Positions 32,832 to 43,364 of a stretch of 64,000 nt of DNA are shown here, in pieces. This stretch comes from Gemmatimonadaceae bacterium (GTDB lineage Bacteria; Gemmatimonadota; Gemmatimonadetes; Gemmatimonadales; Gemmatimonadaceae), in contig JAICWO010000019.1 of NCBI GenBank assembly GCA_025934775.1, positions 1-64,000 on the forward strand, written 5' to 3'. The notes under the pieces were generated by a model. The model had not been told where the DNA came from, made no database searches, and worked only from the letters and a program-made list of their open reading frames with translations. Each line of letters starts with the position of its first letter. Position 1 is the stretch's first letter. Position numbers and translations under genes: made by a program.

Positions 32832-33248
32832 GTGCCAAATCCGAATTCGGCGTGCCACGTGCTCGTCGCCGACGACGAACCGCACATCGGGCGCATCATC
32901 AAGATGAAGCTCGAGCAGGGCCCATTCCGCGTCACGCTCGCCTATGATGGACGCGAAGCGCTCCAGGTGCTCGAGCGCGAGTCGGACATCTGCCTCGTGC
33001 TGCTCGATCTCATGATGCCGCATCTGAGCGGCCTCGACGTGCTCGCCGCGATGCGCGGCGATCCGCGCTGGCGCGAGCTGCCGTGCATCATTCTCACCGC
33101 GGCCGGTCAGGAGCAGCAACACACGAGCGCGATGGATCTCGGCGCCAACGACTTTCTCACGAAGCCGTTCAGCCCCAAGCGCCTGTACGCGCGCGCGGCC
33201 GAGCTGGTCGGCATCGCGATCGACGAACACGGCGGCGACGCCGCATGA
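32832..33248 (+). CDS. Single-domain response regulator (receiver)
   Basis: A 138-residue CheY-like receiver. The acidic pair is in LVADDEPHIGR, the phospho-acceptor Asp in LLDLMMPHLSG, Thr in ILTAAGQE, and Lys in LTKPFSPK. There is no output domain. The GTG start lies 6 nt after the roadblock gene, and the stop overlaps the next gene (ATGA). Co-translation with a nucleotide-sugar enzyme suggests control of polysaccharide or motility (inference). Confidence 0.92.
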   Translation: MPNPNSACHVLVADDEPHIGRIIKMKLEQGPFRVTLAYDGREALQVLERESDICLVLLDLMMPHLSGLDVLAAMRGDPRWRELPCIILTAAGQEQQHTSAMDLGANDFLTKPFSPKRLYARAAELVGIAIDEHGGDAA

Positions 33249-34285
33249 GCCGCTGGGCCGTGGTTCTGGCCGGCGGCGTCGGGTCTCGCTTCTGGCCTCT
33301 GAGCACACCCGTACGTCCAAAGCAGCTCCTCCCGTTGGTCACGGCCGAGCCGCTGCTCGCCGATTCGGTCGCCAGGCTCCTGCCCATGGTGCCCGCCAAC
33401 CACGTGCTGATACTCACCAACGAGACGTTGGTGCCCGCCATCGCGGCGCTCCTGCCCGACGTGCCGCGCGAGAACTTGATCGCCGAGCCGCGCGCCGGTG
33501 GAACGGCGGCGGCGTTGACGTGGGCCGCGCAGGAGATTGCGCGGCGCGACGGCCCTGACGCGACGATGGTCTGCATCCACGCCGATTGGGCAGTGGCGGA
33601 TGCCGAAGGTTTTCGCCGTTCACTCACGCGCGGCGCGGAGCTGGCCGAGCAGCACCACGTGCTGGTGACGGTCGGGGTGGTGCCGACGCGCGCCGATCCA
33701 GGGTTCGGCTACATCCAGCCCGGCGACGAGCTCGCGCCGGGTGTACGCCGCGTCGCCCGATTCGTCGAGAAGCCAGACCGAACGCGCGCCGAGCAGATGC
33801 GCGCGGACGGCTATCTGTGGAACTCGGGGATCTTCATCTGGTGCGCCGGCGACTTCCTGGACGAAGTGCGGCGCCTCACGCCGGAGATCGCGCCGGCGCT
33901 GCACGCGCACGCCGACGACATTCGTAGTTTCTTCTCGACCGTGCGACCGGTGTCCGTCGACGTCGGCGTGCTCGAACGCAGCGATCGTGTGATCGTGCTG
34001 CCCGGCGACTTCGGCTGGGACGACGTGGGAACGTGGGGCGCGCTCCGACGCGTGCGGCCGGGCGATCAGGCGGGCAACGCCGTCCAGGGACACGCGCACG
34101 CGGTCGACGCGCGCGGGAACGTCGTGCACGCGCCCACGAGCACGGTGGTGCTGTACGGCGTGTCAGACCTGGTGGTGGTCGTGGACGATGGACTCGTGCT
34201 CGTGACGACGGTGGACAAGTCCAGTGATTTGAAAACGCTCATGGACGCGCTGCCGCGCGGGGTGCGCGAGCGCGAGACGGAGTGA
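33245..34285 (+). CDS. manC: Mannose-1-phosphate guanylyltransferase
   Basis: Makes GDP-mannose from mannose-1-phosphate and GTP for polysaccharide or glycoprotein glycan. The 346-residue product has the signature WAVVLAGGVGSRFWPLSTP, ENLIAEPRAGGTAAAL, FGYIQPGDE, RFVEKPDR and YLWNSGIFIW. It lacks the C-terminal phosphomannose isomerase domain of bifunctional ManC. The ATG at 33245 overlaps the receiver stop; the frame is open further up but without homology. Confidence 0.9.
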   Translation: MSRWAVVLAGGVGSRFWPLSTPVRPKQLLPLVTAEPLLADSVARLLPMVPANHVLILTNETLVPAIAALLPDVPRENLIAEPRAGGTAAALTWAAQEIARRDGPDATMVCIHADWAVADAEGFRRSLTRGAELAEQHHVLVTVGVVPTRADPGFGYIQPGDELAPGVRRVARFVEKPDRTRAEQMRADGYLWNSGIFIWCAGDFLDEVRRLTPEIAPALHAHADDIRSFFSTVRPVSVDVGVLERSDRVIVLPGDFGWDDVGTWGALRRVRPGDQAGNAVQGHAHAVDARGNVVHAPTSTVVLYGVSDLVVVVDDGLVLVTTVDKSSDLKTLMDALPRGVRERETE

Positions 34286-34297
34286 CGGAGTGATCGA

Positions 34298-35557
34298 ATG
34301 AGCGCGCTCTACCTCTACGACGACGCGCGTGCGCGCACGTTCGAGCCGTTCGCGTCAACGCGGCCCATCTCGGAGATGGTGGCCGGGACGGCGCTGATTC
34401 GCGAGCGATGGACGACGGCGCTCCAGCCGGGAGCGGGCGACGTGTTCTCGATCGCCGGCGCACGCCAGCGCGACTTCGACGACGACGGCGCGGCGCGCCC
34501 GGCCGAGGGCAGGATCCCGTCCGGCTCGATCGTCGTGAACGCGCGCTGCGTCCCCGCGCTGCCGCGGGACGTTCGCTCGCTGCAGCAGCGTACGGCGACG
34601 TCGACGATGTGGCGCTGCGGCAACCATCTGGCCGCCGTTCGGGTAAAGGAGCCGATCGACGTCGCCGCGTTCGAGGACGGCTCGATCACACTCGACGAGC
34701 TCGCCGCCGGCACCGGCGCCCTGGCGTCGGCCGACGGCTGGTGGCTCGACGAGGTCTGGGATTTCATTCGCCTGCTCCCCGAACAACTCACGCGCGACAT
34801 CGAGGCGTACGGCGCGGTCGACGACCGGCCGGAGCACGCGCGCGCTCTCCCGGCGCACGTGATCGTGCTCGGCGAGCATCGCGTGATCGTGCACGAGGGC
34901 GTAGAGATCGAGCCACACGTCGTGCTCGACGCGAGCGACGGGCCGATCCGCCTCGCGCGCGGCGCGCACATTCGCGCGTTCACGCGAATCACCGGCCCGT
35001 GCGCGATCGGCCGATCGGTGCAGGTGATGGGCGGCGACATCACGGGCTGCTCGATCGGCGACGTGTGCAAAGTGCGCGGCGAATTGAGCAACACGATTTT
35101 CCTCGGACACGCCAACAAGGGACACGACGGGTTCGTCGGACATTCGTATCTCGGGCGCTGGGTCAACCTGGGCGCGAGCACCGTTACGAGCAATCTCAAA
35201 AACACCTACGGCACCGTCGCGCTCTGGACGCCGGCTGGGATTCGCGACAGCGGCATGCAGTTCCTCGGCACGATGTTCGGCGATCACGTGAAGACGGGCA
35301 TCGGCCTCCGGCTCACGACCGGCACCGTGCTTGGCGCCGGCGCGAACGTCTACGGCAACATGCCGCCCAAGGTCGTCGCGCCGTTTTCGTGGGGCGATGC
35401 ACCTCCCTACTCCACGTACCGCGCCGATAAATTCGTCGAGACCGCCGCGCGCATGATGTCGCGGCGCCATGTCGAGCTGACGGATCGTGCCCGTCGTCAC
35501 CTCATGTCCGTGCATGCCGGGCGCTGGACCGTGGAGCAGGACGGGGGCGATACGTGA
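34298..35557 (+). CDS. GlmU-like sugar nucleotidyltransferase/acyltransferase-type protein
   Basis: A 419-residue protein. The C-terminal 200 residues form a left-handed beta-helix with hexapeptide turns (VIVHEGVEIEPHVVLDASDG, AHIRAFTRITGPCAIGRSVQ, GASTVTSNLKNTYGTV), as in GlmU and sugar O-acyltransferases. The N-terminal half (LYLYDDARARTFEPFASTRP) matches the degenerate putative sugar nucleotidyltransferase family and lacks the GxGxR pyrophosphorylase loop. It probably handles a nucleotide sugar with the adjacent ManC; the substrate is unknown. Confidence 0.8.
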   Translation: MSALYLYDDARARTFEPFASTRPISEMVAGTALIRERWTTALQPGAGDVFSIAGARQRDFDDDGAARPAEGRIPSGSIVVNARCVPALPRDVRSLQQRTATSTMWRCGNHLAAVRVKEPIDVAAFEDGSITLDELAAGTGALASADGWWLDEVWDFIRLLPEQLTRDIEAYGAVDDRPEHARALPAHVIVLGEHRVIVHEGVEIEPHVVLDASDGPIRLARGAHIRAFTRITGPCAIGRSVQVMGGDITGCSIGDVCKVRGELSNTIFLGHANKGHDGFVGHSYLGRWVNLGASTVTSNLKNTYGTVALWTPAGIRDSGMQFLGTMFGDHVKTGIGLRLTTGTVLGAGANVYGNMPPKVVAPFSWGDAPPYSTYRADKFVETAARMMSRRHVELTDRARRHLMSVHAGRWTVEQDGGDT

Positions 35558-36363
35558 AGTTGTGGATGCTCGGCAGCGGCAGCAGCGGGAACGCGATTCT
35601 CATCGAGTGTGACGATTCGCGCATTCTGATCGACTGCGGGTTCGGGACGCGCACGCTGGCGGGCCGCCTCGAGACGATCGACGTGGCGCCGGAGTCGATC
35701 GACGCGTGCTTCGTCACGCACGAGCACACCGATCACGTGAAAGGGGCTGGCGCCGCCGCGAAGAAGTGGGGTTGGGCCGTGTACGCGACGCGCGGCACGG
35801 CCAAAGCGCGCGATCTCGCCGAGACGCGGGTCCACGAGATCGGCGCCGGAGAGACGATCGAGCTCGGACGGATGACGATCACTACGACGGCAACGCCGCA
35901 CGACGCGAACGAGTCGGTCGGGTTCGTGGTGGAGAGCCGCGCGACGGGCGCCCGGACCGGGTTGTTCTACGACATCGGCCACGTGAGCCGCGCGATCGCC
36001 GACGCCTGCCAGGGACTCGACATGCTCGTACTCGAGTCGAATCACGACGACGACATGCTGCGGAACGGGCCCTACCCTAAGTGGCTGCAGATGCGCATCG
36101 CGTGTCCCACCGGGCACTTGAGCAACGCGGACTCGAGCGCGTTCGCGCGCGACGCGGTGACGCCGGGCTTGCAGCATCTGGTGCTCGCGCACCTGAGCGA
36201 GAACTGCAACACGCCCGAGGTGGCGCTGGCAAACATGCGCGGCGCGGTGCGGCGGACGGCGTTCACGGGCACCATCACCGCGGCGAAGCAGGACGTCGTG
36301 GTGGGGCCGTTCGCGCTCGGCGGGCGGAAGGCCGAGGCGCCGATTCAATATTCTTTATTATAA
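35554..36363 (+). CDS. MBL-fold metallohydrolase, WalJ/YycJ-like
   Basis: A 269-residue metallo-beta-lactamase-fold protein. The metal motif is THEHTDHVKGA, with further ligands in ATPHDANESVG, SNHDDD and LAHLSENCNTPE. The opening LWMLGSGSSGNAILIE is characteristic of the WalJ/YycJ group, thought to act as an exonuclease linked to cell-wall signalling in Firmicutes. The GTG overlaps the preceding stop as GTGA. Confidence 0.88.
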   Translation: MKLWMLGSGSSGNAILIECDDSRILIDCGFGTRTLAGRLETIDVAPESIDACFVTHEHTDHVKGAGAAAKKWGWAVYATRGTAKARDLAETRVHEIGAGETIELGRMTITTTATPHDANESVGFVVESRATGARTGLFYDIGHVSRAIADACQGLDMLVLESNHDDDMLRNGPYPKWLQMRIACPTGHLSNADSSAFARDAVTPGLQHLVLAHLSENCNTPEVALANMRGAVRRTAFTGTITAAKQDVVVGPFALGGRKAEAPIQYSLL

Positions 36364-36639
36364 ATCGGTTACGGCTCGCGGCCGGGTCAGGCCTTCGCGC
36401 CGGATCGGGCTGGATTGTGATTGGGACGCGAACCCGGCGGGCCTGCGGCAGGCGGACGAGGGGCGAGCGACTGCATTGCGATGACGGCTCGAATCTCCGC
36501 GTCGTCCGGGCTCGTTGCGGGCGGGGGCCTGCGTGAAGCGGTGCCGGTCCGTCCCTCGTCCGCCGAGTCCGTCAAGTCCGCGTCCCCCGCTCAATCCATG
36601 CCGATTCGTTACCACGAACGGTTAACCGTAAGACGAGCC
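36364..36639. other. Intergenic region without supported gene
   Basis: About 275 bp between two converging units. No ORF here has recognisable content. A 12-bp palindrome ACGGTTAACCGT (36619-36630) is the only striking element, of unknown meaning. No clear terminator for the rightward operon is visible. Confidence 0.5.
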
Positions 36640-36675
36640 CCAAAATGAAACGGGAGCCGCTCTCGCGACTCCCGT
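36640..36675 (-). terminator. groL terminator
   Basis: A hairpin ACGGGAG/CTCCCGT (36650-36675) with an inner 3-bp stem, followed on the minus strand by TTTCATTTT. It lies 26 nt after the groL stop. Confidence 0.75.
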
Positions 36676-36701
36676 CCGTTCATTCGGTGCAGCAGTACGG
36701 C

Positions 36702-38360
<1,659 letters not shown>

Positions 38361-38384
38361 TTATTAGCGAATTAGGATTGACGA

Positions 38385-38687
38385 TCAGCCGATCACCGCG
38401 AGGACGTCGCTCTCGCGCAGGATCAGGAGCTGCTCGCCGTCGATCGTGACCTCGGTGCCGCTGTACTTGCCGTACAGCACCTTGTCGCCGACCTTCACGT
38501 CCATCGGCACGCGCTTGTCCTTCTCGAAGCGGCCCGGCCCAACCGCCACGATCTCCCCCTGCTGCGGCTTCTCTTTCGCCGTATCGGGGATGTACAGTCC
38601 GCCGCGCATCTGCTCCGTCTCTTCGAGAGCCCGGACGACGACGCGGTCGGCCAGCGGGTTGACCTTCACACTGGTCTTGGTGGCCAT
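38385..38687 (-). CDS. groS: Co-chaperonin GroES
   Basis: 100 residues, caps GroEL. Motifs are [20 protein letters not shown] with the mobile loop [16 protein letters not shown], and [12 protein letters not shown]. The ATG at 38687 has GGAGGA about 13 nt upstream; an in-frame ATG further up has no support and lies within the leader. Confidence 0.97.
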   Translation of the reverse strand: MATKTSVKVNPLADRVVVRALEETEQMRGGLYIPDTAKEKPQQGEIVAVGPGRFEKDKRVPMDVKVGDKVLYGKYSGTEVTIDGEQLLILRESDVLAVIG

Positions 38688-38743
38688 ACGGTGTGCTCCT
38701 CCGTGTCTATGGCTGCGGTGAACTAGGGATGTGAATGCTCGTG

Positions 38744-38770
38744 TTAGCACTCATCCAGGTGGAGTGCTAA
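38744..38770. promoter_or_regulatory. CIRCE operator (HrcA site)
   Basis: A perfect consensus TTAGCACTC-N9-GAGTGCTAA. It lies just downstream of the groESL -10, where HrcA binding would block initiation until heat shock. Confidence 0.97.
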
Positions 38771-38778
38771 CAGGGCGG

Positions 38779-38807
38779 AGTCTACTCGGTCTGGCCTCTC
38801 GCGTCAA
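38779..38807 (-). promoter_or_regulatory. groESL promoter
   Basis: TTGACG (38802-38807), 17-nt spacer, TAGACT (38779-38784), minus strand. The start near 38772 falls at the edge of the CIRCE. Confidence 0.85.
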
Positions 38808-38855
38808 GTGGCCCGCGCGCCGAGGGGAACTCGTAACTGTTTGTTGTTGTGGCGC

Positions 38856-39647
38856 TTACACCTGCACGGACGAGCCTGTGAGGATCCCGTACGCGAGCTG
38901 GAGTCCCGCCAGCGTCAAATACGGCTCCACGCGATCGAACGACGCGCAGAGCGGCGCCATTCGCTCGGCGAATCCGCCAGTCGCGATCACCGACGGCTCG
39001 CTGGGCCGCGGCCACGACGTCTTGATCCGGCGCACGATGCCGTCGATCGCTTCCGCGCTTCCGAATAACACGCCCGCGCGGATGCACTCTTCCGTGCGCC
39101 GGCCGATCACGTGCACCGGAACCACCAACTCGGTCGCCGGCAGCTTGGACGTGCGCCGCGTCAACGTCTCGGCCGAGGTCATGATGCCCGGCGCGATCAC
39201 GCCGCCGAGGAAGACGCCGTCCGACGTGATGCAGTCGTACGTGGTCGCGGTGCCCATGTCGACGACGATCGCGTCGCGCTGATAGAGACGGCTCGCCGCG
39301 AGCGTGTTGATGATCCGATCGGCGCCGACGGTGAGCGGCTCGTCCACGTCGAGCGAAATCGGAAGCCCCGAGCTCGCGTCGACGACGACCGCCTTTCCGA
39401 CCGCGAAGTACCGCTCGCACGCGTCGCTCAGCGGCTGCGTGACGCGCGGCACCACGGAGCCGATCGCCGCGCCGTCGACGCAGTCGGGCGCGAAGTCGCT
39501 CGCCGCGAGGAGCGATCGCAGGAGGACGCCGAATTCGTCGGCGGTGCGCGAAACGCCGGTCATCACGCGCCAATGGCCGCGCAGCTCCGATCCGTTATAG
39601 AGACCGATCGTCAGCTCGGTGTTGCCGACATCGAAGACGAGGATCAC
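38856..39647 (-). CDS. coaX: Type III pantothenate kinase
   Basis: Phosphorylates pantothenate, the first step of CoA synthesis. The 263-residue product has the ASKHA motifs LVFDVGNTELTIGLY, LTVGADRIINTLAA and VVDMGTATTYDCIT, then GGVIAPGIMTSAETL. The GTG at 39647 has a GGAGGG Shine-Dalgarno; the longer open frame upstream lies in birA. Confidence 0.95.
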   Translation of the reverse strand: MILVFDVGNTELTIGLYNGSELRGHWRVMTGVSRTADEFGVLLRSLLAASDFAPDCVDGAAIGSVVPRVTQPLSDACERYFAVGKAVVVDASSGLPISLDVDEPLTVGADRIINTLAASRLYQRDAIVVDMGTATTYDCITSDGVFLGGVIAPGIMTSAETLTRRTSKLPATELVVPVHVIGRRTEECIRAGVLFGSAEAIDGIVRRIKTSWPRPSEPSVIATGGFAERMAPLCASFDRVEPYLTLAGLQLAYGILTGSSVQV

Positions 39648-39669
39648 TGCACTGCCCTCCGGATGTGCG

Positions 39670-40437
39670 TCACGAGAGATCCTCGAGGACGAGCGAACCG
39701 GCGCGCACCGATGCGGCGCCGGTCGCGGCCTCCACCCGCAGCTCACCGTTCGCGTCGATGCCGAGCACGCGGCCTTTAATCGGCTCGAGACACGCGCGCC
39801 CCGCCGCCAGATCGCGCCCGGCGAACGACGCGAGCTCGCCCTCCGACAAGACGCCGCTCGCCGACGCCGCGGCTCGCAGCGGAGCGACGATCGTGTCGAG
39901 CACCTCGAGGCGCGATGCGGCGTCGCGCAGCCCGATCGCGTTCGGCTCGCCGACGGGCGTGCGCACGTTGACGCCGACGCCAATGGCGACCCACTCCGGC
40001 GTCGCATCGCGCCAGCGGGCCTCGATCAAGACGCCGGCCAATTTGTGTCCCGCCACGTACAGATCATTGGGCCATTTCAGCTGCACGCGGTCGCGCGCGA
40101 ACGCGTCGAGCGCGGGCGCAAGCGCGAGGCCCACTCGCAACGACAACACATCGAGCGCGCGCGCGTCGACGGGGCGCTCGATGATCGTGAGCCAGATCCC
40201 CGCGCCGGGCTGTGAGCGCCAGCTTCGGCCGAGCCGACCACGTCCCGCGGTCTGCGCGTCGGCGAGGACGAGCGTGCCCGCGGGCGCACCGGCCGCCGCG
40301 ATCTCGTGCGCGACGTCGAGCGTGGACCCCACGCGATCGAACACGGCCACCTTGGGGAGCGCGAGGCGCGCCTCGAGGTCGTCGCCGCGCAGTCCCTCGT
40401 AGCGGCCGTCCGCCGCGCGTTCAGCGGACGACGACAA
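39670..40437 (-). CDS. birA: Biotin--[acetyl-CoA-carboxylase] ligase
   Basis: Activates biotin and attaches it to carboxylases. The 255-residue product has GSTLDVAHEIA, the biotinyl-AMP loop TAGRGRLGRSW, KWPNDLYVAGHKLAGVLIE and GVGVNVRT. There is no N-terminal DNA-binding domain, so it is not a BirA-type repressor. TTG at 40437 is the only start that keeps the family N-terminus; it lies 17 nt inside uppP. Confidence 0.94.
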   Translation of the reverse strand: MSSSAERAADGRYEGLRGDDLEARLALPKVAVFDRVGSTLDVAHEIAAAGAPAGTLVLADAQTAGRGRLGRSWRSQPGAGIWLTIIERPVDARALDVLSLRVGLALAPALDAFARDRVQLKWPNDLYVAGHKLAGVLIEARWRDATPEWVAIGVGVNVRTPVGEPNAIGLRDAASRLEVLDTIVAPLRAAASASGVLSEGELASFAGRDLAAGRACLEPIKGRVLGIDANGELRVEAATGAASVRAGSLVLEDLS

Positions 40438-41257
40438 GGTAGAACGCGATTGCGAGCACGATGCGGTACCAGCCGAAGATCGTGAAGTCGCGCTTCTTGA
40501 GGTACGCGAGGAACGACTTGATCGCGATGATCGCCATGACGAAGCTGACGATGAATCCCACCGCCAGCGCGCTCGCGCCGGCGTTGAGCGTCGCGTGATT
40601 CTTGTACAGCTCGAGCAGACTCGCGGCGAGCATGGTCGGCACGGCGAGCATGAACGAGAACTCGACGATGGTTCGTTTGCTGATCCCGATCAGCGATCCG
40701 CCGACGATCGTCGCCGCCGAGCGCGACACGCCGGGGACGATCGCGATCGCCTGGAACACGCCGACGAGCAGCGCCTTGCGGTAGGTGATCTCGGTGAAAT
40801 CGGGGTCGACCTCGGAGTGCTTCTTGAAGCGCTCGAACACGAGCAGCGCGATGCCGCCGATGAACAGCGCCCAGAGCACGACGGCGATGTTCCCGAGCAG
40901 ATAGCCCTTCACCACCTTGTACAAGGCGAGGCCGATGATGCCGGTCGGGATGAACGCGACGACGAGCTTCTTGAACACCTCCCAATTCCAGAACCGCGTC
41001 CAGTACAACACGACGACGGAGAGGATCGCGCCGAGCTGGATGATGATCTCGAAGCTCTTGAGGAACTCCGTCTCGCGCAGATGCAGGACGTCGGCGGCGA
41101 GGATGAGATGCGCGGTGGAGGAGACCGGCAGGAACTCGGTGATGCCTTCGACCACACCGAGGATGAGCGCGTAGAGCGTGGTGAGCTCGTGGCCGACCGG
41201 TGGCGCCGGCGCGGCGGGCGGAAACTGGGTGAGCAGATGCAGCGGCGCGAAGATCAC
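40421..41257 (-). CDS. uppP: Undecaprenyl-diphosphatase UppP (BacA)
   Basis: Integral membrane phosphatase that regenerates undecaprenyl phosphate for cell-wall and O-antigen synthesis; extra copies give bacitracin resistance in other bacteria. The 278 residues have several transmembrane helices and both motifs, VEGITEFLPVSSTAHLILA and VPGVSRSAATIVGG. GTG overlaps the bshA stop (GTGA). Confidence 0.96.
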   Translation of the reverse strand: MIFAPLHLLTQFPPAAPAPPVGHELTTLYALILGVVEGITEFLPVSSTAHLILAADVLHLRETEFLKSFEIIIQLGAILSVVVLYWTRFWNWEVFKKLVVAFIPTGIIGLALYKVVKGYLLGNIAVVLWALFIGGIALLVFERFKKHSEVDPDFTEITYRKALLVGVFQAIAIVPGVSRSAATIVGGSLIGISKRTIVEFSFMLAVPTMLAASLLELYKNHATLNAGASALAVGFIVSFVMAIIAIKSFLAYLKKRDFTIFGWYRIVLAIAFYLVVVR

Positions 41258-42432
41258 GTGGCGAGGGTTGGATTGGGCTGGGCGGCACGCTCGGCGGCCG
41301 ACGGTCGCGCGAGCGTATACTCATAAAAGGCTTCGTATTCAGCGACGATCGTCTCGAGCGAGAAGCGCTCCCGCGCGTCGGAGGCGCCGCACTGGCTCAT
41401 CGCCTCCCAGCGGTCGCGGTCGGCGAGAATCTCGATCGCGGCCGCGGACATGGCGTCGACGTCGCCGACGGGGCAGAGCGCCCCCGTCTCGCCCTGGCGG
41501 ACCACTTCGGGCAGCCCGCCGGCGTTGCTGCCCACGACCGGCACGCCGGTCGCGAGCGCCTCGAGCGCGCTCAAGCCGAACGATTCGCTCCCGGACGGCA
41601 GCAGGAAGAGATCAGCGCCCGCGAGGAGCGGCGCGACGGCTTCGATCTTCCCGAGGAAAAAGACTTTGTCGGAGAGTCCGAGCGCGCGGGCCTCGGCTTC
41701 GGCGTCGACGCGATCGGGACCGTCCCCGACCATGACGAGCACCGACGGCAGCCGCTCGTTGACGCGCGCGAAGATGCGGACGACGTCCTTGACCCGCTTC
41801 ACCGGCCGGAAGTTGGAGACGTGCATCAGCACTTTGGTCCCCGAGTCCACCTGCTCGTCGAGAATCGAGGTGTAGCGCGACCGGTCGTACACCTCGGGGT
41901 CGATGAAGTTGGGGATCACCTCGATCCGGCAGGCCGTGCAGCCGAAGGTCGTGAGCGTCTCGGTCTGCAGATAGCGCGAGACGGCGGTGAGGCCATCAGA
42001 TTTTTCTATTGAGAATTTCGTGATCGGCCGGAAGGACGGGTCCTGCCCGACGATGGTGATGTCCGTCCCGTGCAAGGTCGTGACGAACCGCATGTCCGGC
42101 CGGTTGGGGCGCAGCATCTCCTTGGCGATCCAGGCGCTGGTCGCGTGCGGAATGGCGTAATGGCAGTGGAGCAGATCGAGATCGTGCGCCTGCACCACCT
42201 CGTGCATGCGAACCGCGAGCGCGAGATCGTACGGCGGATACTCGAACAGCGGGTACCGGCCGACGTCCACCTCGTGGAAGTAGATCCGTGGCAAGAACGA
42301 CGGGAGACGGAACGGCTGCTGGTAGGTGATGAAGTGGATCTCGTGGCCCCGCCGCGCCAAGGCGATGCCGAGCTCCGTCGCGACCGCGCCCGAGCCGCCG
42401 TACGTCGGATAGCACGTGATGCCGATCTTCAC
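41254..42432 (-). CDS. bshA: N-acetyl-alpha-D-glucosaminyl L-malate synthase BshA
   Basis: GT4-family glycosyltransferase joining GlcNAc to L-malate, the first step of bacillithiol synthesis. The 392-residue product opens KIGITCYPTYGGSGAVATEL and has LHCHYAIPHATSAWIAKEM, TLHGTDITIVGQDPSF, VSNFRPVKRVKD and GSESFGLSALEALATGVPV, close to BshA. GTG at 42432 overlaps the miaA stop. bshB and bshC are not in the window. Confidence 0.88.
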   Translation of the reverse strand: MKIGITCYPTYGGSGAVATELGIALARRGHEIHFITYQQPFRLPSFLPRIYFHEVDVGRYPLFEYPPYDLALAVRMHEVVQAHDLDLLHCHYAIPHATSAWIAKEMLRPNRPDMRFVTTLHGTDITIVGQDPSFRPITKFSIEKSDGLTAVSRYLQTETLTTFGCTACRIEVIPNFIDPEVYDRSRYTSILDEQVDSGTKVLMHVSNFRPVKRVKDVVRIFARVNERLPSVLVMVGDGPDRVDAEAEARALGLSDKVFFLGKIEAVAPLLAGADLFLLPSGSESFGLSALEALATGVPVVGSNAGGLPEVVRQGETGALCPVGDVDAMSAAAIEILADRDRWEAMSQCGASDARERFSLETIVAEYEAFYEYTLARPSAAERAAQPNPTLAT

Positions 42433-43364
42433 GCGGTCGCCTCGGCAGCGGCGGACCACCAGCGGGCGGCAACGTCGCGCCAGCCCGCGTCGCTCGGATC
42501 GAGCCGCGTAACGCGGTCGGCATCGAGCTGGTGTCGAAACCAGGTGCGCTGCCGCTTGGCGTATTGGCGCGTGGCGATCACGACCGCTTCGCGCGCCGCG
42601 CTCCGCGGCACGACGCCCGTGACGTACTGACGCACGACGTCGTAGCCGGTCGACTTCCACGCCGGCGCGTCGGCCGGCACCGTGTGCATCAAGCGTCTCA
42701 CCTCGTCAGGCCAGGCAGCGTCGAACATGGCATCGGTGCGCGCGGCGATCCGATCGCCCAACACCGTGCCCGGGTCCACCACAAGATAGCGCGGCCGCCA
42801 ACGGCTTTCGCGCGCGGCGACGGAGTGCAGCTCGCTCAGCCGCTGGCCGGTGAGCAGCGCGATCTCGATCGCGCGCAGGAGCTGCGTTCTGCCAAGGTGC
42901 GCGCGCGCGGGATCGAGCGCCGCCGCCCAGCGCGCCAGGTCGCGAAGACTCCACGTCGCGAGCTCCGACTCGAGCGCCGCGCGCCGCGCCGGCTCGAGCG
43001 CGGGCTCCTCGAACAGGCCATCGAACAGCGCGCGGAGATACAGTCCAGTGCCCCCGACGATGAGCGGCGTCCGTCCCTCGGCGATCGTGTCAGCGATCCA
43101 CTGATCCGCGGACTCGGCCCACGCCGCGGCGGAATACCGTCGCGCGGGATCGACCACGTCCACACCGCGGTGCGGCGCGCGCGCGCGCTCCGCCGCCGTG
43201 GGCTTCGCGGTACCGATATCGAAGCCGCGATAGACCTGCCGCGAATCGGCGCTGATGATGACGACCGGCGCGCGGTCGGCCAGCCACATGGCGACAGCGC
43301 TCTTGCCTGCCGCGGTCGGGCCACAGATGACACGAACCTCAGCGGCGGCCGAATCGGCGGTCAA
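42429..43364 (-). CDS. miaA: tRNA dimethylallyltransferase MiaA
   Basis: Adds an isopentenyl group to A37 of tRNAs reading UNN codons. The 311-residue product has the P-loop CGPTAAGKSAVA, ISADSRQVYRGFDIGTAKP, VGGTGLYLRAL and the C-terminal RQYAKRQRTWFRHQ. TTG at 43364, inside the mutL end, gives a standard length; no ATG or GTG is available there. Confidence 0.94.
   Translation of the reverse strand: MTADSAAAEVRVICGPTAAGKSAVAMWLADRAPVVIISADSRQVYRGFDIGTAKPTAAERARAPHRGVDVVDPARRYSAAAWAESADQWIADTIAEGRTPLIVGGTGLYLRALFDGLFEEPALEPARRAALESELATWSLRDLARWAAALDPARAHLGRTQLLRAIEIALLTGQRLSELHSVAARESRWRPRYLVVDPGTVLGDRIAARTDAMFDAAWPDEVRRLMHTVPADAPAWKSTGYDVVRQYVTGVVPRSAAREAVVIATRQYAKRQRTWFRHQLDADRVTRLDPSDAGWRDVAARWWSAAAEATA

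Noticed and set aside
36619-36630. Palindrome ACGGTTAACCGT as an operator
   Set aside because: Single 12-bp palindrome in a non-coding gap, not placed at any recognised promoter; could be chance.
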